DNA from: Serratia sp. AKBS12
GTDB lineage: Bacteria; Pseudomonadota; Gammaproteobacteria; Enterobacterales; Enterobacteriaceae
Reading direction: 5' to 3'
Assembly: GCF_024793895.1 (NCBI RefSeq)
Contig: NZ_JANUSB010000009.1
Span: 225,831 to 289,830, forward strand
DNA: 64,000 nt
A program made the position numbers and the translations under genes. Shown here piece after piece: positions 58,730-64,000 of the stretch. The stretch's first letter is position 1; each line of letters begins with the position of its first letter. Below the pieces are notes generated by a model. It was not told where the DNA came from. It was given only the letters and a program-made list of their open reading frames with translations, and ran no database searches.

Positions 58730-59707
58730 TTATTGCACCGCGTTGATGCGGTCGATCAGATCCTGGTGCGCCTTGCCGTATTGATCGCGCACCGACTGCG
58801 TGGCCTTGTAGTAATAGTCGCGGTCGATGTCATGGAACTGTACGCCGCCGGCCTTCATTTTCTCCAGCGCTTGCTGGTTATACGCAGCCCACAGGGTACG
58901 CTGCTCGTCCTGCGCTTCCTTGGCCAGTTTGAGGATCAGCTTCTGGTCATCTGGCGTCAGTTTGTCCCATTTGGTTTTTGAATAGAGGAACAGCTCGGGA
59001 ATGATGAAATGGCCGCTGAGGGTGTAGTTTTTCGCCACCGGCATATAGTTGTGGGCAATAAAGGTCGGCGGGTTGTTTTCCGCACCGTCGATTACTCCGG
59101 TCTGCATACCGCTGAACACTTCGCTGACGCCCATGCTGACGGCGTTGGCACCCATCGCCTTCAGGGTTGCCAGCGCAATCGGGCTGCCCTGCACGCGGAT
59201 TTTCATGCCTTTCAGATCTTCCGGTTTCACCACCGGTTGCTTGGTGATCAGGTTACGGGTACCAGAATCCATCCAGCCAAGGAACACCAGGCGCGAAGCG
59301 GGGTCGTTGGTGATCTTGTCGCCGATCTCTTTGCCGATGTTGCCATCGAGCACCTTGTGCAGATGATCTTCATCGCGGAAAATATACGGTAAGGTAAACA
59401 CATTGATTTCCGGCAGGATCGCTGCAACCGGTGCCATCGAGACGCGGATCAGGTCTATGGCGCCGATTTGCGCCTGTTCTATCATCTGCTTTTCGTCGCC
59501 CAACATGCCGCCGGGAAAGGTTTTCATCTCCAGACGCCCGTCGGTTGCCGCCTTCAGTTTCTCGCCCATATGCTGCACGGCGACAACGTTGGGGTAACCT
59601 TCCGGATGAACATCGGCGGCTTTGATTTGCTGTGCCAGCGCGCTCTGGCTGCACAACAGTGCGCTCAGGGCAAGGCACAAGCCTGATAAGGCATGAGGCA
59701 ATTTCAT
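58730..59707 (-). CDS. TRAP transporter periplasmic binding protein, DctP family
   Basis: Ligand-binding subunit of the TRAP system. From the ATG at 59707, preceded by GGGAG, the 325-residue precursor has a signal peptide ending near residue 25 (ALA-QQ), then the DctP fold with the ligand-binding Arg in FRDEDHLHKVLDG and KGMKIRVQGSP, and the hallmark DGAENNPPTFI. The DGAENNP loop and KAADVHPEGYPNV opening recall uronate- and keto-acid-type binders, but the substrate cannot be read from sequence. Longer in-frame starts add 39 residues without support. Confidence 0.9.
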   Translation of the reverse strand: MKLPHALSGLCLALSALLCSQSALAQQIKAADVHPEGYPNVVAVQHMGEKLKAATDGRLEMKTFPGGMLGDEKQMIEQAQIGAIDLIRVSMAPVAAILPEINVFTLPYIFRDEDHLHKVLDGNIGKEIGDKITNDPASRLVFLGWMDSGTRNLITKQPVVKPEDLKGMKIRVQGSPIALATLKAMGANAVSMGVSEVFSGMQTGVIDGAENNPPTFIAHNYMPVAKNYTLSGHFIIPELFLYSKTKWDKLTPDDQKLILKLAKEAQDEQRTLWAAYNQQALEKMKAGGVQFHDIDRDYYYKATQSVRDQYGKAHQDLIDRINAVQ

Positions 59708-60066
59708 CTGATAATCTCCCGAGTGTTGAGCGGTGACAATAACCGTTTGTTTTTTAATCATCCCGATGTCAAAGCGATCGCGGTGGGGGGCAGAGTGAGC
59801 CGGTGCATCGCCTTTCCATGACAAAAGATAAACACACTTGAAACATATTTGCTACATAAGTGAAAAGCTGTTTTAAAAATCCTTGATCGCCGTCACTGTG
59901 CGTTTTATGCCTTTGCGGCTTTTCGTGATGTGGTTAAAAAAAACGCGCCAGGGGTGACTGAATTGTTGGGTTTACTTCGTACGAATGTTAAACGGTGGGT
60001 CGGCTTACCGCTGCAGCTGGCGCGGGTTACGGCTTTTTTGTTCCGTGGGTGCGTTATTGAGTAAAT
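59708..60066. other. Long gap with inverted repeats between TRAP and exbB
   Basis: The 453-bp divergent region contains the TRAP promoter side and the exbB leader. An 8-bp perfect inverted repeat CGCGCCAG (59944-59951) / CTGGCGCG (60017-60024) flanks the palindrome TTCGTACGAA (59976-59985). A further TTGAAACAT half-site near 59838 and a weak CRP-like match at 59882-59897 were seen. No gene was recognised in it. Confidence 0.45.
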
Positions 60067-60085
60067 AATAATGATAACTACTATC
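60067..60085 (+). promoter_or_regulatory. Fur box upstream of exbBD
   Basis: AATAATGATAACTACTATC matches the 19-bp Fur consensus at 15 positions by hand alignment, 75 bp before the exbB start. Fur repression of the TonB energising genes is the rule in enterobacteria. Confidence 0.75.
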
Positions 60086-60160
60086 AATCCGCGATTGGTT
60101 TGATATGATCGCACGCTGAATTCTTGTTTAATTTTGATCGGTAATGGTTGGAGGCGCAGC

Positions 60161-61135
60161 GTGAAAACGGCTGGCAAGACTATGAATCAAGCATCCCGCG
60201 GCGCAGGCCGGGGATATTGGGGCGCCGCGTTCGGGCGCGGTGTGGTAGCGTCGATGTTGCTGGTGGCCAGTTTGGCTGGCAGCGCACAGGCAGCGCCGGC
60301 GGCTCATCCTGCCGTTGCCGACAGCGTCTCCACGGCAGCGGCCCCTGCGCCAGCGGCAGCGCCGGATAACGTGACGCCGGTCAACCCGGCGCCGACCGTG
60401 CAACCGCCGGAAACGCGTGGCATGGACCTTTCCGTCTGGGGCATGTATCAACATGCGGACGTGGTAGTGAAGACGGTGATGATCGGCCTGGTGTTGGCGT
60501 CGATCATCACCTGGACCATTCTGTTTGCCAAAGGCAGCGAACTGACGCGCGCCAAACGCCGTCTGCGTCGCGAGCATCAGGCGCTGTCTGAAGCGCGTTC
60601 GTTGGACGAGGCAACGGAAATGGCACAGAGTTTCCAGGACGACAGTATCAGCGCCACGCTGCTGAACGATGCGCAGAACGAACTGGAACTGTCGGCTGAA
60701 TCCAACGACAACAACGGCATCAAAGAGCGCGCCGGCTTCCGTTTTGAGCGCAGGGTGGCGGCGTATGGCCGTCAATTGGGCAAGGGTAACGGCTTCCTGG
60801 CGACCATTGGCGCCATTTCACCGTTTGTTGGCCTGTTCGGCACCGTATGGGGCATCATGAACAGCTTTATCGGCATTGCCCATTCGCAAACCACCAACCT
60901 GGCCGTAGTCGCGCCGGGCATCGCGGAAGCGCTGCTGGCGACCGCTCTGGGCCTGGTTGCCGCCATTCCGGCGGTGGTGATTTACAACATTTTCGCCCGG
61001 GTGATCGGCGGTCATCGCGCGCAGGTGGGTGACGTTGCGGCGCAGGTGCTGCTGTTGCTGAGCCGCGATCTGGATCTGGCGGCCACGGCAGAAGCCAAGC
61101 GTTCGCAACACGCACATCAGCTGCGGGTGGGGTGA
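60161..61135 (+). CDS. exbB: TonB energy-transducing proton channel ExbB
   Basis: Inner-membrane pentamer that with ExbD uses the proton-motive force to drive TonB (and in Serratia HasB) for siderophore, haem and vitamin B12 uptake. The 324-residue product starts at GTG 60161, preceded by GGAGG. A signal-like hydrophobic stretch ending near AQA and an Ala/Pro-rich periplasmic extension before the first membrane helix make it about 80 residues longer than E. coli ExbB (244). The C-terminal core has [20 protein letters not shown] and [19 protein letters not shown]. Confidence 0.94.
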   Translation: MKTAGKTMNQASRGAGRGYWGAAFGRGVVASMLLVASLAGSAQAAPAAHPAVADSVSTAAAPAPAAAPDNVTPVNPAPTVQPPETRGMDLSVWGMYQHADVVVKTVMIGLVLASIITWTILFAKGSELTRAKRRLRREHQALSEARSLDEATEMAQSFQDDSISATLLNDAQNELELSAESNDNNGIKERAGFRFERRVAAYGRQLGKGNGFLATIGAISPFVGLFGTVWGIMNSFIGIAHSQTTNLAVVAPGIAEALLATALGLVAAIPAVVIYNIFARVIGGHRAQVGDVAAQVLLLLSRDLDLAATAEAKRSQHAHQLRVG

Positions 61136-61138
61136 GTT

Positions 61139-61561
61139 ATGGCGATGCGCTTAAACGATGATGTAGACGACAGCGGCGAACTGCATGAAATCAACGTGAC
61201 GCCGTTTATCGACGTCATGCTGGTGCTGTTGATCATCTTTATGGTGGCAGCGCCGCTGGCAACGGTAGATATTCGCGTCGATCTACCGGCGTCGACCGCC
61301 AAGCCGCAGCCGCGGCCGGAAAAACCGGTGTTCCTGTCGGTGAAGGCGGACAAGCAACTTTACGTCGGCGAGCAGCCGGTCACCGCAGAGCAGTTGACCA
61401 CGGTGCTCGATCAACGTACCCAGGCCAACAAGGAAACCACCATCTTCTTCCAGGCGGATAAAAGCGTGGATTACGCCACCTTGATGAGCGTGATGGATAC
61501 GCTGCGCAATGCCGGTTATCTGAAGGTAGGGCTGGTCGGCATGGAAGGTGGCGCGAAGTAA
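61139..61561 (+). CDS. exbD: TonB energy-transducing protein ExbD
   Basis: Partner of ExbB; one membrane helix with a protonatable Asp and a periplasmic domain. The 140-residue product has Asp25 in EINVTPFIDVMLVLLIIF, then a periplasmic part with YVGEQPVTAEQL and a helix with LMSVMDTLRNAGYLKVGLVG. It follows exbB by 3 bp. A TonB gene is not present in this window. Confidence 0.96.
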   Translation: MAMRLNDDVDDSGELHEINVTPFIDVMLVLLIIFMVAAPLATVDIRVDLPASTAKPQPRPEKPVFLSVKADKQLYVGEQPVTAEQLTTVLDQRTQANKETTIFFQADKSVDYATLMSVMDTLRNAGYLKVGLVGMEGGAK

Positions 61562-61580
61562 CTTCGCCGGTTTTCAATCA

Positions 61581-61611
61581 GGGTCGGACAGGCAACTGTC
61601 CGGCCCTTTTT
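61581..61611 (+). terminator. Terminator after exbBD
   Basis: GGGTCGGACA (61581-61590) pairs with TGTCCGGCCC (61597-61606) allowing one G-T wobble, followed by TTTTTA. Confidence 0.85.
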
Positions 61612-61647
61612 ATTACGGGTGCGCCGCGCAGGGGGTAAAGCGGAGCA

Positions 61648-61968
61648 TTAACCTATCTTCGGATAGTCGCCTGGCCCGATCGGCAGGTCGAGCGCATACC
61701 ACACCAGTAGCAAAATCCACATGCAGAAGAACACCTGCGGGTAAGGCAGGATCAGAACATAGTGGGTGCCGAGCTGCGCATTCTTGCGGTAGCGCTGTAG
61801 GAAGCCGAGGAACAGTGGCAGGAACGGTGACATCGGTGTCAGTGGCAGTACGGAGGAGTCGGCGATGCGGAAAATTATCTCGGCGAACACCCGGTGGAAG
61901 CCGAACAGCATAATCATCGGCGCGAAGGTCGGTGCCAGAATTGACCAAATCGCCGAGCCGCTGACGCC
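61648..61968 (-). pseudogene. C-terminal remnant of an AbgT-family transporter
   Basis: The last 107 codons of an open frame encode a clear AbgT-family C-terminus: SGSAIWSILAPTFAPMIMLFGFH, then ADSSVLPLTPMSPFLPLFLGF, LGTHYVLILPYP and the ending YALDLPIGPGDYPKIG. This compares with the p-aminobenzoyl-glutamate transporter family, whose members are about 500 residues. Upstream of about 61968 the homology stops and no start or earlier domains are found, so it is a fragment left by deletion or rearrangement. Confidence 0.75.
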
Positions 61969-62064
61969 GATGAGGGGGCATTTGGCTCGCCTTTTTCGTC
62001 GGCACAGCCGCTGAAATTGTCGCTCCACGGAGAGGGCACAGATGCCAGGGGGGCATCGAGCCAA

Positions 62065-62527
62065 CCCGTCGCGCTATTTTACTTGCGAGTTCTGGGGACT
62101 GGGTCAGAAGTCAATACAGGGCTAAAGGTGAGGCTGTTTTCTCTTTGAGGCATCATATTTAATTTTAAAAAAAGCCGCCCAGCGACAGGCGGCAATATGT
62201 AAGGATAATGGAGTGGAATAGTATGAGTTGTTATCTAAGCCACCTTTAAAAATTATACTTTCTCGGTTCCTATTGCAATTATGTTTTCATGAAAGTAGGC
62301 TGATAATTAAATTCTTAGCTGAAATTCCGGGCATATATATCTGAAAGACCCGGGTTAAAATGAAGGGCTGGATAGCGTTTTATCTATATTTCCCGTGAGT
62401 GATGACATTAATCTTGACATTGAATTCATATTTCTAGATCAAATATAGAAAGTTCTCTGATAATTCTCTGATATATTAATTTGAGGGTAGCTTCTCTATG
62501 TGAATTAATTTGAAATCAGGTGTTAAA
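62065..62527. other. AT-rich gap before the chitinase gene
   Basis: About 460 bp without a credible gene. From about 62150 the sequence becomes strikingly AT-rich compared with the window. A GC-rich hairpin AAAGCCGCC...GGCGGC near 62170-62190 may be the end of a transcript, and the last 150 bp presumably hold the chitinase promoter; no operator was recognised. Confidence 0.5.
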
Positions 62528-64000
62528 TTGAAAAAACTATCATTAGCTTTATTTGTAAGTTCTGCCATTTTATCTCAGTCAGCATTTTCAGCTGAAACTA
62601 ATCGTACATTGAGTTATTTGACTTCGTGGGGACAGTTTGATGATGCTGTCGCGCAACTTGAAAAGTCAAAAGTGGATACATTCCTGCTGTCATTTGGTGG
62701 TTGGGATAAAGACGGCAATATTTTCTCATCGGATAAGATTATCGATAAGCCAGAATATAATGCCTGGTATCAGATACCGACATATATTGCCTGGACGCAA
62801 ACTAAACTCACCCACCCAGAGAAAAAAATGATGGTGGCTTTTGGTGGAGAGACCTATGAAAGTATGTGGTCCCACCTTGATAATGCGGAGAGCCGGGAAA
62901 AAATTGCACAAGGTTTGGTTAAACTTCTAAAAACCGGATTCCCTGTCTACAAGAAAAATTTAAAACCACAGGAAATGGAAGGGGAATGTCTTTCTTATAG
63001 CTGGGACGGGAAAACCTGCGACATGAGTCATTATCAAAGGGCTGGTACTGTTTATCTTGATGGTATTGACTTTGACTATGAAAAAGTGGCCCGTCTTACG
63101 CCAGCAGAGAATGATAATCTGTTAGAACTGGCGCAGCGTGTACGTCAGTTACTTGGCCCAAAGAGCAATAAACTTTTGAGTTTGACCACTTATCACGTTG
63201 GGGCCGATCCCGAATCTTGCATGGATCCTAGCGTGACAAAAGATTGTTCCTTTGTTGAAGATAAACGTTCATCCCATCATGGTGAAGTTTTACCGTTGTT
63301 GAAGAAAGGCAAAGATACTTTCGATTTCTTCAACGTAATGACCTATGACGCCGGTAAGAATTTCAAATACGATGTGGCGATGGCTAACTACGCCAGAGCG
63401 GTAGGCGACGCTTCAAAAATCCTGCTGGGGAACACGATTAATAGCCAGTGGGGGCCGGATGGACGTTATGTGGAGGATCGCGAGAAGAATATTGAGCGCG
63501 CCGCATGGCAGGCAAAAAATAATTATGGCGGGTTCTTTGTATGGACACTCGGCCATACGACCCAACAGCTAAGTTTCAGTGATCAGGTTGAGTATATCAA
63601 CGCCATGCATCATGCGGCAGAGAATGCAAATGGCGAAATTATTAATAAGAAACCAAGCGCAGTAGTAAAATACCCTCAGGAGGTTATCGGTGCGGCGAAC
63701 GTGATTTTAAACGGAGCAGATTCGGTCGACCCTGAAGGCGCGCCTTTAACCTTTAAATGGGAACAAATTTCTGGCCCTCACGTTACTTTGTTGGGAACGA
63801 ATCAATCACAGGTGAGCTTTACTCTCAATAGTACTGATAAAGATGTGGACCTTGGTTTTCGCCTGACAGTAAATGATGGGGAACTGGATTCCGCCCCGTT
63901 TGATTTTACCATCAAGCATAAAACGGAAACCCCGGAAACCCCGGAAACCCCGGAAACCCCGGAAACCCCGGAAACCCCGGAAACCCCGGAAACCCCGGAA
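62528..64000 (+). CDS. Secreted GH18 chitinase with PKD-like domain and ETP repeat linker, 3' truncated by window
   Basis: Predicted extracellular chitinase. From a TTG at 62528, preceded by AGGTG, 491 codons are visible and the frame runs off the window. Residues 1-22 are a signal peptide (AFSA-E). The GH18 catalytic domain has the DGIDFDYE motif at 178-185 with catalytic Glu185, and FNVMTYDAG later. Residues from about 378 to 462 look like a PKD/Ig-type domain (ADSVDPEGAPLTFKWEQISGP). A Glu-Thr-Pro linker then leads off the window, where a chitin-binding domain would be expected. The gene is AT-rich at its start and ends of domains compared with the backbone, which suits acquisition by transfer. 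Confidence 0.9.
   Translation, partial: MKKLSLALFVSSAILSQSAFSAETNRTLSYLTSWGQFDDAVAQLEKSKVDTFLLSFGGWDKDGNIFSSDKIIDKPEYNAWYQIPTYIAWTQTKLTHPEKKMMVAFGGETYESMWSHLDNAESREKIAQGLVKLLKTGFPVYKKNLKPQEMEGECLSYSWDGKTCDMSHYQRAGTVYLDGIDFDYEKVARLTPAENDNLLELAQRVRQLLGPKSNKLLSLTTYHVGADPESCMDPSVTKDCSFVEDKRSSHHGEVLPLLKKGKDTFDFFNVMTYDAGKNFKYDVAMANYARAVGDASKILLGNTINSQWGPDGRYVEDREKNIERAAWQAKNNYGGFFVWTLGHTTQQLSFSDQVEYINAMHHAAENANGEIINKKPSAVVKYPQEVIGAANVILNGADSVDPEGAPLTFKWEQISGPHVTLLGTNQSQVSFTLNSTDKDVDLGFRLTVNDGELDSAPFDFTIKHKTETPETPETPETPETPETPETPETPE
63926..64000 (+). repeat. Tandem 9-bp repeat GAAACCCCG coding Glu-Thr-Pro
   Basis: Eight full copies of GAAACCCCG plus a partial copy run in frame to the window end, encoding (Glu-Thr-Pro)n. 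Copies are identical at DNA level, so length can change by slippage or recombination. The linker joins the PKD-like domain to whatever follows. Confidence 0.95.

Noticed and set aside
59838..59857. KdgR-like box in the TRAP promoter region
   Set aside because: Only the left half (TTGAAACAT) resembles the consensus; 11 of 17 positions agree, which is too weak in AT-rich DNA. Kept only as a note in the TRAP finding.
61969..62064. Upstream part of the open frame that contains the AbgT remnant
   Set aside because: The first 32 codons encode a basic, Cys-rich sequence without resemblance to any AbgT region, so the frame start at 62064 is not treated as a real gene start.

Overview
The window is chromosomal DNA from an enterobacterium, most likely a Serratia. 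The gene order plsY-folB-uppP-cca-ygiM-ygiF-glnE-hldE-ubiK-ribB-zupT-ygiD-ygiC-ygiB-tolC-nudF-yqiB-cpdA-yqiA-parE-ygiN-mdaB-parC-plsC-ftsP-ygiQ-dkgA-yqhD-yqhC-yghB-metC-exbB-exbD matches the E. coli K-12 backbone around tolC/parC almost gene for gene. Coding DNA is GC-rich, ExbB has the long N-terminal periplasmic extension known from Serratia marcescens, and a secreted GH18 chitinase closes the window. The genus is an inference; species cannot be decided by eye.

Layout. 1-3339: phospholipid, folate, undecaprenyl-phosphate and tRNA-CCA genes. 3518-6218: an inserted sugar PTS permease (glucose/maltose-type EIICB) with a MalI-like LacI regulator and two overlapping AACGTT-centred operators. 6317-17450: ygiM, ygiF, glnE, hldE, yjeH, ubiK, FMN riboswitch-ribB, zupT and ygiD. 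17466-24511: a second insertion, the most interesting locus: a LacI regulator, a two-domain ManA-like isomerase, a complete four-subunit mannose-type PTS, and a separately transcribed pair of cupin phosphoglucose-isomerase-like genes. All three transcription units carry a near-identical 16-bp palindrome (GGTTAATCGATTAATC or one close variant), so they look like one local regulon. 24573-31795: ygiC-ygiB, then the PTS-dependent dihydroxyacetone kinase operon dhaKLM and its convergent activator dhaR. 31935-44545: tolC, nudF operon, topoisomerase IV genes, plsC and ftsP. 44666-54650: a degenerate PfkB-type kinase, ygiQ, the lytic transglycosylase emtA, and an aldehyde-detoxification operon (nitroreductase-yqhD-dkgA) divergent from its activator yqhC, then an alcohol dehydrogenase/LysR pair. 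54668-61561: yghB, metC, an inserted TRAP transporter, and Fur-controlled exbBD. 61562-64000: the C-terminal remnant of an AbgT-type transporter, an AT-rich gap, and a truncated (by the window edge) chitinase with a Glu-Thr-Pro repeat linker.

The accessory genes are mostly for carbohydrate uptake: one glucose-type PTS, one mannose-type PTS, PEP-linked dihydroxyacetone phosphorylation, a TRAP transporter and a chitinase, all set between housekeeping genes whose order is otherwise conserved. All identifications come from reading translated sequence and recalled family features; no search was run.
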